Assembly: GCA_035299025.1 (NCBI GenBank)
Contig: DATGXK010000007.1
Coordinates: 124,001 to 188,000, forward strand
DNA from: Leadbetterella sp035299025
GTDB taxonomy: Bacteria > Bacteroidota > Bacteroidia > Cytophagales > Spirosomataceae
Direction: 5' to 3'
Length of the DNA: 64,000 nucleotides
Within the stretch, counting starts at the first letter, position 1; each line of letters begins with the position of its first letter. The notes beneath the pieces were generated by a model. The model worked only from the letters and a program-made list of their open reading frames with translations, was not told the origin of the DNA and did no database searches. Shown here in pieces: positions 9,391 to 16,948 of this stretch. The translations under genes were made by a program, and so were the position numbers.

Positions 9391-10676
9391 AAACTTTCAC
9401 GAGTTCATTACTATTAATATTTATTGCATTTTCATCATTTTCTCAGAAAATAGATAAAACCGAAGCTGACCTGATAAAATTGGTGGAGGCCAATTATGCC
9501 GAAACCTTTAAATTATTAGAAGAAGTCGTCAATATCAATTCTGGTACGCTCAACAAAGAAGGCGTAAGGTTAGTAGGAGATATTTTCAAAAGAGAATTTG
9601 ACAAAATTGGCTTTCAAACCGAGTGGGTTTCTTTGCCTGATTCCATGAACAGAGCGGGCCACTTTGTGGCCACAAGAAAAGGCAACAGGGGTAAAAAACT
9701 CTTCTTGATAGGCCATTTGGATACCGTTTTTGAGAAATCAATGGAGTTTTCGCCTTTTACGATTGTGAATGATTCCACGGCTTCAGGTCAAGGCGTAAAC
9801 GATATGAAAGGTGGCGATGTGATGATTTTGGCTTCCTTAAAAGCTCTAAACCAGCTGAATTTACTCGAAGACAGACACATAACCGTATATTTTACAGGAG
9901 ATGAAGAAGAGTCCGGAAAGCCGACTTCGATATCGAGAGCAGACTTTATAGAAAGAGCCAAAGCTTGCGATGTAGCCTTGGGCTATGAAACCACCGCTGG
10001 CTTTGGTATAGCCACCACGGCTAGGAGAGGAGCAAGCGGATGGACGCTTATAGTTACCGGCAAACAAGCCCATTCCTCAGGCATTTTTAGTGAAGGTGCA
10101 GGTTATGGTTCTATTTACGAAGCTTCACGTATTCTAAATGAATTCAGGGAAACTTTGGGCAAGGAAAAATATTTGACCTTCAATCCCGGCCAAATAGTAG
10201 GAGGTTCGTTTGTGAATTATGACGAAACCGAAGCTAAAGGCATTTCTTTGGGCAAAACTAATATTATAGCTAAACGCACGATAGTGACAGGAGATTTACG
10301 ATTTCTTACTGAAAATCAGAAGATTGTAGCTAGACAAAAAATGCAGGAGATTGTAAAAAGAAACCTGAATCAAACCTCTGCTCAAATTAGATTCAAAGAT
10401 GGTATACCTTCCATGCCTCCAACCGAAGGCAATAGAAATATCATGAAAGTGCTCAGCAAAGTTAGCCTAGACCTAGGCATGGGAGCAGTTAAAGAAGGTG
10501 ACCCAGGCTCAAGAGGAGCTGGAGATATCAGTTATGTGGCTGATTATTTGGACTGTCTCGATGGCTTAGGAGCTTCAGGTTCAGGTGCACACACACCCAC
10601 CGAAACGATGAATATCAAAGAATATCCAAAATTGATTAAGCGTAGTACTTTGTTGATATATAGGCTTTTGAAGTGA
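9387..10676 (+). CDS. Secreted M20 family metallopeptidase (glutamate carboxypeptidase type)
   Basis: A 429-residue zinc peptidase with an N-terminal signal peptide (about 19 residues ending FSSFSQ). Metal and catalytic motifs are visible: GHLDT with His110 and Asp112, the bridging Asp in GVNDMKGG, the catalytic Glu in GDEEESG (about residues 173-174), and a late His in GAHTPTE. The dimerisation domain lies roughly between 210 and 320. It probably trims peptides or glutamyl conjugates in the periplasm. The ATG overlaps the TGA of the CvfB-like gene. REP-like hairpins begin 10 bases after its stop. Confidence 0.9.
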   Translation: MKTFTSSLLLIFIAFSSFSQKIDKTEADLIKLVEANYAETFKLLEEVVNINSGTLNKEGVRLVGDIFKREFDKIGFQTEWVSLPDSMNRAGHFVATRKGNRGKKLFLIGHLDTVFEKSMEFSPFTIVNDSTASGQGVNDMKGGDVMILASLKALNQLNLLEDRHITVYFTGDEEESGKPTSISRADFIERAKACDVALGYETTAGFGIATTARRGASGWTLIVTGKQAHSSGIFSEGAGYGSIYEASRILNEFRETLGKEKYLTFNPGQIVGGSFVNYDETEAKGISLGKTNIIAKRTIVTGDLRFLTENQKIVARQKMQEIVKRNLNQTSAQIRFKDGIPSMPPTEGNRNIMKVLSKVSLDLGMGAVKEGDPGSRGAGDISYVADYLDCLDGLGASGSGAHTPTETMNIKEYPKLIKRSTLLIYRLLK

Positions 10677-10686
10677 TTCTAAAGCT

Positions 10687-10710
10687 GTACGAAGGCTATC
10701 GCCTTCGTAC
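10687..10710. repeat. REP-like palindrome, copy 1 (left edge of islet)
   Basis: A perfect hairpin with 10-bp arms GTACGAAGGC and GCCTTCGTAC around TATC. A second small hairpin (TGCGGC..GCCGCA) follows at 10719-10735. The same core recurs at 10808 and, degenerate, at 12592. It resembles the single-stranded substrates of RAYT transposases, and a RAYT remnant lies about 1 kb away. Confidence 0.75.
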
Positions 10711-10807
10711 GTGCGAATTGCGGCTTTTAGCCGCAGATAATATACTTGAAATAAATTAATTGCAAAATGAACAAAGTATCACTTCGGTCAAAGACCGATA
10801 TACACCA

Positions 10808-10829
10808 GTACGAAGGCAATAGCCTTCGC
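10808..10829. repeat. REP-like palindrome, copy 2
   Basis: GTACGAAGGC, AATA, then GCCTTCGC: the same hairpin core as at 10687. It is preceded by a small stem GGTC/GACC at about 10786-10797. It lies 44 bases upstream of the SUKH gene. Confidence 0.72.
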
Positions 10830-10872
10830 AAAGCAGGGGATTAAGCACAGCAGGGTTATTAAATTTAATTTT

Positions 10873-11298
10873 ATGAGACAATTTCAAATTAGAAAACGAA
10901 TAGGCGAGAAAAGCCTTGATTTATTAGATAAACTTATAGGTTTTGAACTACCTTTTTTACTAAGGCAGATATTAATAAATTATTCAGGATTAAGTATTGA
11001 GCAAGATTATTATATTGACAAAAATGGCAATGAATGGATACTAGCAGCTTTTGATAATTTTAATTCTATTTATAAACTAACTACCGAGTTTAAAGATTCA
11101 GGCTGGGGTAACAAAATTCCTTTTGGATACGATGAAGGTGGATGGCATTTTTGTTTAAGTTTTGATGAAGAAACATTTGGTAAAGTTTTAATAAATAGAT
11201 GGACTGATCATCTACCAGAAGATCAATTTGTAATAATTGCAGATTATTTCGAAGAGTTTATTGATGGGTTACATGAAAGACCTGAACATTTAAAATAG
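10873..11298 (+). CDS. SUKH (SMI1/KNR4) family protein, probable orphan immunity protein
   Basis: A 141-residue cytoplasmic protein with no signal peptide. The pattern is that of the SUKH superfamily: an N-terminal helix with LPFLLRQILINYSGL (the usual LP..y..fl..N.G), a strand around WILAAFDNF, the central GYDEGGWHFCLSF, then a final helix IIADYFEEFIDGL. SUKH proteins act mostly as immunity proteins against polymorphic or contact-dependent toxins. No toxin gene is in the window, so it may be an orphan that protects against toxins of relatives. It is AT-rich like the rest of the islet and flanked by repeats on both sides. The family assignment is by pattern only. Confidence 0.75.
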   Translation: MRQFQIRKRIGEKSLDLLDKLIGFELPFLLRQILINYSGLSIEQDYYIDKNGNEWILAAFDNFNSIYKLTTEFKDSGWGNKIPFGYDEGGWHFCLSFDEETFGKVLINRWTDHLPEDQFVIIADYFEEFIDGLHERPEHLK

Positions 11299-11326
11299 GA
11301 TGCAAAAAATTATTAGACATATATCT

Positions 11327-11648
11327 TGGTAATTTAGCAAGTAAAACTTGCATCTCACCACAACGATGGTGGAACCATCGTAGAGCTGAGCAATCCAATT
11401 GTTAGTCCTATGAATTCTAATTGGATGGCTGAAATTAATGAGTGGTAATTTAGCAAGTAAAACTTGCATCTCACCACAACGATGGTGGAACCATCGTAGA
11501 GCTGGAGTTTTTGATGGAGTAACTTTAATGAGCAATCCAATTGTTAATCCTATGAATTCTAATTGGATGGCTGAAATTAATGAGTGGTAATTTAGCAAGT
11601 AAAACTTGCATCTCACCACAACGATGGTGGAACCATCGTAGAGCTGAG
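11327..11648. repeat. Tandem array of double-hairpin repeats (three A units, two B units)
   Basis: Unit A (about 64 bases) occurs at 11327-11390, 11443-11505 and 11585-11648. It carries two hairpins, GCAAGT-AAA-ACTTGC and ACGATGGT-GGA-ACCATCGT. Unit B (about 59 bases) lies between them at 11388-11446 and 11530-11588. It holds an inverted repeat ATCCAATT..AATTGGAT. Copies are almost identical, which points to recent duplication. The second A-B junction has about 25 extra bases. The last A copy abuts the RAYT remnant. No coding potential is apparent. Confidence 0.9.
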
Positions 11649-11824
11649 AAGGCTATCATGGTGAGCAGATTTACTCGGAGGAATTTTTTACGACAAAATT
11701 ACACTATATTCATATGAATCCAGTGAGGGCAGGAATTGTTAATAACGAAGAAGAATATTTAAATAGTAGCTGTGGTGATTATTACGGGACACGGAAAGGT
11801 GAGATTGAATTGGCGAAACTATAA
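11648..11824 (+). pseudogene. C-terminal remnant of a REP-associated tyrosine transposase (Y1/IS200-like)
   Basis: Read in frame, this stretch gives about 58 residues, from EGYHGEQIYSEEFF through KLHYIHMNPVRAGIV to a terminal ELAKL and TAA. The block YIH.NPVRAGIV followed by an E..YL.SS..DYYG pattern is the characteristic end of RAYT (Y1 transposase) proteins. A stop (TGA at 11645) closes the frame upstream, and the HUH motif and catalytic Tyr region are absent. It is therefore a dead fragment. It sits directly after the third double-hairpin repeat, the usual relation of RAYT genes to their REP elements. Confidence 0.82.
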
Positions 11825-11827
11825 AGT

Positions 11828-11880
11828 CGGATTGGAAATCCTCCCTATCTCGCTTCGACATCGGGAAGATGTCGAAGAGC
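11828..11880. repeat. Interspersed hairpin repeat shared by the two immunity islets, copy 1
   Basis: About 53 bases, nearly identical to 56545-56596. It contains the hairpin TTCGACATC-GGGAA-GATGTCGAA preceded by GGAAATCCTCCC. It lies upstream of the DUF1629-like gene. Neither copy is coding. Confidence 0.88.
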
Positions 11881-12020
11881 TGTTTATATTTCAAACTCAG
11901 ATTGTTCGACAAAAATAATATTTGGTTAAAATTATCTACAAGTTCATATTCTTATTTGCTGATATACAGATTTAAGCATTCATAAGGGGATAAAGCGGGA
12001 ACATATATTTATTATATCAA

Positions 12021-12575
12021 ATGAAAATTTATAAGATTAGAACAGATTCAAATAATGTTCAATTGGTTCAACCATCCGATCATTCAAAAATTACTTTAGA
12101 TAGGTTTAGGTTTGATTGTGAAACAAAGAAAACTGATTTTCAAAATATAGAATTCTATGTGTATAATCCAAAGGTAAATAATAAAGACTTCTACGACGGA
12201 GGGGTTGGCTGTCTTTCATTTGATGAAAGAACTTTGGAATTATGTAGGATAGTGTTTGAAATGAGTGGGGAGGTTATTCCAATTAAAGTAGAGCGTGGAG
12301 ATGATTTATATTTACTCAATGTTATGGAGTGTATGAATGCTTTAAATTATGAAGAAACTAAATGGGACTATTATTCTGATGGAACAAAAGGAAGAATACT
12401 GAAATATGCTTTTCACAAAGAAAGAGTAATGAATGAGTCGACAATTTTCAAAATTCCAGAAACTTCAAAAACTGATATTTTTTGCTTTGCAGATGTGAAA
12501 GATAGAGAAGATGAATTCTATTATATTTATCATGACAACAATTTGACTGGATTAATTTTTGAAGAAATATTATAA
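12021..12575 (+). CDS. DUF1629/Imm11-like protein, probable orphan immunity protein
   Basis: A 184-residue soluble protein. Its layout fits the DUF1629 (Imm11-type) family: an N-terminal MKIYKI strand, a central LSFDERTLELCRIVFEMSGEVIPIKV block (the usual S.ra...l...l...gE.lpl), then YLLNVMECMNALN, a YAFHKERV strand with IFKIPETSKTDIFC, and a terminal GLIFEEIL. Members occur as immunity genes in polymorphic toxin loci. The context supports this: it lies in the same islet as a SUKH gene, among repeats, with no metabolic neighbour. No toxin is visible. The about 190 bases upstream hold only the repeat copy and AT-rich sequence. Confidence 0.68.
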   Translation: MKIYKIRTDSNNVQLVQPSDHSKITLDRFRFDCETKKTDFQNIEFYVYNPKVNNKDFYDGGVGCLSFDERTLELCRIVFEMSGEVIPIKVERGDDLYLLNVMECMNALNYEETKWDYYSDGTKGRILKYAFHKERVMNESTIFKIPETSKTDIFCFADVKDREDEFYYIYHDNNLTGLIFEEIL

Positions 12576-12591
12576 GTTCACTTAACTAGAT

Positions 12592-12620
12592 GAATGAAGG
12601 CTTTAGTCTTTGTTCGTATG
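12592..12620. repeat. Degenerate REP-like palindrome, copy 3 (right edge of islet)
   Basis: GAATGAAGGC, TTTA, GTCTTTGTTCG is recognisably the GTACGAAGGC..GCCTTCG palindrome with mismatches in the right arm. It lies just before the Nif3 gene and within the 30 codons that would precede its ATG, which argues against any upstream start. Confidence 0.55.
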
Positions 12621-12679
12621 AAAAGTGGATATATTTAGCAGTTAACAGAAGAAGGTTGTTGATTTACAGATTTTCAAAA

Positions 12680-13777
12680 ATGACAATAAAAGAACTAACA
12701 GATTATTTAGAAAAGATAGCTCCGCTGAATTATCAGGAAGATTATGACAATTGCGGGCTAATTGTGGGTGATGCCAATGCTGAAATTACCAATGTTTTGG
12801 TGAGTTTGGATGTGACTTTGGAAGTGATTGAGGAGGCTATTGCCAAAAAATGCAATATGATTATAGCCCATCATCCATTGATTTTCAGGGGCTTGAAAAA
12901 ATTAAATGGCAAAAACTACATTGAAAAGTCGGTTATTAAGGCTATCAAAAATGATATTGCTATTTATGCCATTCATACCAATTTGGATAATATAACGAAT
13001 GGCGTTAATTTCAAAATTGCCGAGAAGCTGAATCTTCAAGATGTAAGTATTCTGAAACCGAAGTCAGATACTCTGATGAAACTTACGGTTTTTTGTCCTC
13101 TCGAAAACACCCCAAAGCTTCAAAACGCTCTTTATGCGGCAGGTGCTGGCGAAATCGGTAATTATTCTAATTGCAGTTTCAAATCTGCCGGAATAGGGAG
13201 TTTTAAGCCCAATTCAGCAGCTGTTCCAGTGATTGGTCAAAACAATAAGTATGAAGAAGTGGAGGAAAACCGTTTGGAGGTAGTTTTTCCTTCTTTTTTG
13301 AAAGGGAAGATACTCGAGGCCATGCGTAAAAATCACATGTACGAGGAGGTAGCCTATTATTTGCATAAAATAGAAAACCACAATCAAGATGTAGGCTCTG
13401 GTGCCGTGGGTACATTGCCGGAGGCCATGAATCCGAATGATTTTTTGGCTTACCTGAAGGAGGCTATGAATCTTAAAGTAATAAGATTTACCGAGACCAA
13501 AGCTGAGAAAATCAAGAAAGTGGCTGTCTGCGGTGGAGTTGGGAGTTTCCTATTACTAGATGCCAAATATGCAGGTGCCGATGCGTTTGTAACGGCCGAT
13601 TACAAGTATCATGAGTTTTTTGATGCCGAAAACCAGATAATGATAGCCGATATTGGACATTTTGAGAGCGAAGTATACACAAAAGATTTAATTGTAGAAA
13701 TAATTTCAAAAAAATTTACTAATTTTGCGTCCTATTTATCGGAAATAGATACGAATCCAATTAAATATTATCATTAA
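12680..13777 (+). CDS. Nif3-like dinuclear metal centre protein (DUF34)
   Basis: A 365-residue cytoplasmic protein of the Nif3/YqfO family, which forms hexamers with a two-metal site. Metal-binding motifs are AHHPLIF near residue 64 and HTNLDN near 100 in the N-terminal half, and ADIGHFESE near the C-terminus. The extra middle region (about 130-235) matches the PII-like insert of the longer bacterial form. The exact reaction is unsettled: some members have been reported as GTP cyclohydrolase type or as metal insertases. ATG 12680 was chosen because MTIKELTDYLEKIAP is the family N-terminus and the preceding codons overlap a repeat. The zinc-ribbon gene follows after 30 bases, a neighbour conserved in many bacteria. 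Confidence 0.92.
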   Translation: MTIKELTDYLEKIAPLNYQEDYDNCGLIVGDANAEITNVLVSLDVTLEVIEEAIAKKCNMIIAHHPLIFRGLKKLNGKNYIEKSVIKAIKNDIAIYAIHTNLDNITNGVNFKIAEKLNLQDVSILKPKSDTLMKLTVFCPLENTPKLQNALYAAGAGEIGNYSNCSFKSAGIGSFKPNSAAVPVIGQNNKYEEVEENRLEVVFPSFLKGKILEAMRKNHMYEEVAYYLHKIENHNQDVGSGAVGTLPEAMNPNDFLAYLKEAMNLKVIRFTETKAEKIKKVAVCGGVGSFLLLDAKYAGADAFVTADYKYHEFFDAENQIMIADIGHFESEVYTKDLIVEIISKKFTNFASYLSEIDTNPIKYYH

Positions 13778-13807
13778 AAGAGGTGTTCTTTTTACATTCA
13801 TAAGTAT

Positions 13808-14554
13808 ATGGAGATTACAATAGCAGACAAGCTGGTTACACTTTTGGAATTACAAGAAATTGATTCAAGACTAGATCAATTGAGAAAACTTCGTGGAGAT
13901 TTACCTGAAGAAGTTAAAGACCTTGAGGACGAAGTGATTGGTATCGAAACCAGAATTACGAAATTTCAGGCGGAAATAACCACCCTTAGAGAGGAAATAG
14001 AGCGTCATGTTCACAATAAAAAAGATGCCGAAAAGCTTATAACCAAGTACAAAGATCAGCAAATGAACGTGCGTAACAACCGTGAGTTTGATGCCATCTC
14101 TAAAGAATTGGAATTGCAAGAGCTTGAGATTCAGCTGTCAGAGAAAAGAATCAGAGAGGCGGAATACAAAATAAGTGTTAAAGACAAGGAAATAGAAGAT
14201 ACTAACGCTTCGAAAGACAAAAGATCGGAGGTTTTAGACCAAAAACGTCAGGAGCTTGATAAGTTGGTTGCTGATAGCCAAGAGGAAGAAGAGAAGTTAA
14301 TCAAGCAATCTGAGAAGCAATCGAAGAAAGTAGAGGAGAGATTGTTGAAAGCTTATGTTAGAATCAGAGGCGGTGCTAAGAATGGCTTGGCGGTTGTGGC
14401 TGTAGATAGAGGTGCATGTGGAGGCTGTTTCAACGTGGTTCCGCCGCAAAGACAGGCTGACATTATGGATAAGCAGAAAATCATCATTTGTGAGCACTGT
14501 GGTAGAATATTGGCCGATGCCGATATGATCAAGGTTCATAGAAAGAAAAAATAA
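13808..14554 (+). CDS. Zinc-ribbon, coiled-coil protein (C4-type, CT398-like)
   Basis: A 248-residue protein. It is made of a long charged coiled coil (about residues 15-185, rich in Glu, Lys and Arg) and a C-terminal zinc ribbon formed by two CxxC pairs, CGGC near 209 and CEHC near 235. This is the zf-RING_7/CT398 family, nearly always next to the Nif3 gene as here. Its function is unknown. In Chlamydia the relative interacts with sigma-54 and secretion components. It is likely cotranscribed with the Nif3 gene, and a strong terminator follows. Confidence 0.9.
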   Translation: MEITIADKLVTLLELQEIDSRLDQLRKLRGDLPEEVKDLEDEVIGIETRITKFQAEITTLREEIERHVHNKKDAEKLITKYKDQQMNVRNNREFDAISKELELQELEIQLSEKRIREAEYKISVKDKEIEDTNASKDKRSEVLDQKRQELDKLVADSQEEEEKLIKQSEKQSKKVEERLLKAYVRIRGGAKNGLAVVAVDRGACGGCFNVVPPQRQADIMDKQKIIICEHCGRILADADMIKVHRKKK

Positions 14555-14564
14555 TGGAAAACAG

Positions 14565-14590
14565 AAAAGGAGCGAATCGCTCCTTTTTTT
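14565..14590 (+). terminator. Rho-independent terminator after the zinc-ribbon gene
   Basis: AAAAGGAGCGA pairs with TCGCTCCTTTT with almost no loop (effectively a 4-base loop), followed by a T-run to 14590. The 130 bases after it, up to the stop of the convergent gene at 14719, contain short GTAACCAGTAAC-type repeats and nothing coding. Confidence 0.85.
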
Positions 14591-14718
14591 GTGCCTTCTT
14601 TTTAAGATACTGAACTTCAAAATACAATTTACCTTTCGAGTAACCAGTAACTAGTAACCACACTTCGAGACCGCTCAGTGTCCGTGTTACTAATTCACCA
14701 ATAACCAGTCAACCAGCC

Positions 14719-16062
14719 CTACTCTTCATAATAATACCCAAAAATAATTCCCATTTCGTCTTCAGAGGTAAATCCAAATCTGATGGTTTGGTCAGTGTAA
14801 TTGTTGTAGGTGATTCTGGAGGTTAAACCTTCACCTGCTTTGAGTAAAATTGGACTAGCAAAATCTATCTTGGCTGGATGTTCCCAGTTGGTAGATGAAT
14901 ATATTATTTCTCCATTTCTGGTGCCGCCCTTTATTAGAATTTCAAATTTCTCACCCAGTTTGTGCGTGTGTGAAATAAGGGTCACGATTCTGACGTTTTT
15001 GTCAAATTTGAAGTCTTTCGTAACAGTGGTTATTTTTTTAGGAGGGAGAGCAAATGTGGTATTTCCTAAATCCAGCACTTTCAATGTCTTTTTTACTTTT
15101 TCTTTAGCCACCGTATATAGATTCATATAAACTTCACCATTGTAGGACTTGGCACCCTTGTTGAAATAGTGGGAGTTTACATCAAAAGTCATGTTGGCGG
15201 GTAATTCCACGGCAGTTCCCTCTGGGAAATTAAAAGTCAGGTTACTTTCGCTACCACCAAAGTAGAAAACATGGTTGCCGATTTGTTGTAAAGTGGTATA
15301 ATTAAAGGATTGGTCTTTATTTCTCAAGTCTCTGATTTCATTTAAAGGGGGCACACTTTGATTATTTCTAAAGCCGTACAAAATAAAATGATGACTACCT
15401 GGGTGCATTTTTAATTGAAATTTATTGACAAAGATTCGCTCGGGATTATTTAGTGATTTATGAACAAAAATCTCCCTTTCAAAATATGGATAAATCTCAA
15501 ATGGAACCAGCTTTACCTGATACCCTTGTCCGTCTATTGGTGCAGCTAGTGGATCAAATTTTTTCAAAACAGGGGTAGTGTCACTCAACAAGCTCACATC
15601 TGCCACATTGCCTGTATTCGGAGCACCTGCTTCTATCCATCTTCTGATATACTCTATCTGTCCTTTGTAAAGCATATCTTTGCCAACTGGCATAATGCTG
15701 CCAAAGTTTTTATTGCTTTTATGAGATGTTTCGAAGAGTAACTTTTGATACAGTAAACTGTTTTCAGCGTCAAAAGGCATCACCCTCTTTACATTTTCCT
15801 CCTTAGCGGTTGGGTTTTTCGAAATCGCATTCACCAAATTAGCATAAGCCTTTCCCTCGGATAAAATTAATCCATGTTGTGGAAAAGTGCCATCTGTTTC
15901 ACTTGAATGGCATCCAGAAATTGCACAGGATTTGTTTAAAATTTCGGTTTGAATATTGTCAAATGAACTGGCGGATTCGAGGTCCACTTCATTGTTTTTA
16001 CAACCAGAAATTAAGGATAAAGCCACCAAAAATACACTACCGACGATTCCAAAATATTTCAT
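14719..16062 (-). CDS. Lipoprotein with haem-like CX4CH motif and copper monooxygenase-like (PHM) domain
   Basis: A 447-residue lipoprotein (signal peptide with SGC lipobox at Cys21). The N-terminal part carries CAISGCH near residues 46-52 and ends with IEYIRRWIEAGAPN, the layout of planctomycete-type cytochrome c domains, but the spacing is CX4CH, not CXXCH. The C-terminal half resembles the type II copper ascorbate-dependent monooxygenase fold. It has MHPGSHHFI, VNSHYFN, SHTHKLGEKF (the HxH copper-site pair) and a late Met in SEDEMGIIFGYYY. It may be a periplasmic redox protein or oxygenase, but activity cannot be inferred. It is convergent with the zinc-ribbon gene and divergent from the LytTR regulator gene. 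Confidence 0.75.
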   Translation of the reverse strand: MKYFGIVGSVFLVALSLISGCKNNEVDLESASSFDNIQTEILNKSCAISGCHSSETDGTFPQHGLILSEGKAYANLVNAISKNPTAKEENVKRVMPFDAENSLLYQKLLFETSHKSNKNFGSIMPVGKDMLYKGQIEYIRRWIEAGAPNTGNVADVSLLSDTTPVLKKFDPLAAPIDGQGYQVKLVPFEIYPYFEREIFVHKSLNNPERIFVNKFQLKMHPGSHHFILYGFRNNQSVPPLNEIRDLRNKDQSFNYTTLQQIGNHVFYFGGSESNLTFNFPEGTAVELPANMTFDVNSHYFNKGAKSYNGEVYMNLYTVAKEKVKKTLKVLDLGNTTFALPPKKITTVTKDFKFDKNVRIVTLISHTHKLGEKFEILIKGGTRNGEIIYSSTNWEHPAKIDFASPILLKAGEGLTSRITYNNYTDQTIRFGFTSEDEMGIIFGYYYEE

Positions 16063-16210
16063 AACCTTCAGATATTTTTATAAAAATAGCAACCTATTTG
16101 TCTATTTATACAAATAGACCGACAGATTGTTGTGAAATAAATGCTGTTTATACATTAATAGACCCTAACGATTTTGAATTTACTATATTTATGCTGACAT
16201 TCATACCATT

Positions 16211-16948
16211 ATGTTAAAAGTTATAATTTTAGACGACGAGTCAAAGGCGATTCAAAGTTTAGAGTGGGAGCTCAAAAGTTTCTGCCCTAATGTTCATGTA
16301 TTAGCTACATTTACCAACCCTTTTGATGCCAAAGAATTTATTCTGAACAACGCCATCGATTGCATTTTCCTTGACATTGACATGCCTCAAATGGATGGAT
16401 TTCGCTTTTTAGAATTCTTTCCTCAACGTGAATTTTCCGTAATTATTACCACAGCTTATGATCAATACGGTATTCAGGCTCTAAAACTGCAAGCTCTGGA
16501 TTATCTTTTGAAACCAATTGATTCTGATGATCTCATAAAGGCAATAGAGAAAATTCGTGCACACAAGAATTCTATAAATATTAAAGATATTCTTGAGGAT
16601 ATGTTATTGAATATCAATTCGTTGCAATCAATGGGATCTCGTAAGGTTAATATCAGCTGCGACGGAAAGATATATTTTTTAGAGCCAAACGAAATTTTAT
16701 TCTGTGAGAGTGATGGCAATTATTGCAATGTCTATTTAGAAAATGGGCAGAAACTTTTTTTGACCCAAATACTGAAGAATATTGAGGAAAAACTTCCCAA
16801 AACTATTTTTTATCGGGTGCACAACTCTTTCGTGGTCAATCTCAATAAAGTACGAGAGTATCAAAAAAATGAGGGATATTTGGTTTTAACCAACGGTAAA
16901 CAAATTCCGGTTTCTCGAACTAAAAAAAGCCTATTTTTGGATAAATAA
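16211..16948 (+). CDS. LytTR-type response regulator
   Basis: A 245-residue transcription regulator. It has a receiver domain (about 1-120) with acidic pocket DDE at 8-10, phospho-acceptor Asp55 in FLDIDMP and Lys in LLKPID near 104, then a LytTR DNA-binding domain (about 140-243, with FYRVHNSFVVNLNKV and GKQIPVSRTKK). It probably responds to the TPR kinase encoded directly downstream: the kinase ATG starts right after this gene's TAA, with no gap. The target promoters are unknown. Confidence 0.94.
   Translation: MLKVIILDDESKAIQSLEWELKSFCPNVHVLATFTNPFDAKEFILNNAIDCIFLDIDMPQMDGFRFLEFFPQREFSVIITTAYDQYGIQALKLQALDYLLKPIDSDDLIKAIEKIRAHKNSINIKDILEDMLLNINSLQSMGSRKVNISCDGKIYFLEPNEILFCESDGNYCNVYLENGQKLFLTQILKNIEEKLPKTIFYRVHNSFVVNLNKVREYQKNEGYLVLTNGKQIPVSRTKKSLFLDK

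Noticed and set aside
11290..11619. Minus-strand reading frames across the tandem repeats
   Set aside because: The translated frames simply repeat the hairpin units, have no start site or family pattern, and are a by-product of the repeats.
11327..11648. CRISPR array
   Set aside because: There are only three copies of the longer unit, and the sequences between them are themselves repeated (unit B), so they are not unique spacers. No cas gene is near.
10873..12575. A toxin-antitoxin or complete polymorphic toxin locus in the islet
   Set aside because: No toxin-like gene (nuclease, deaminase or Rhs/LXG carrier) was found within reach; only the immunity-like side is present.
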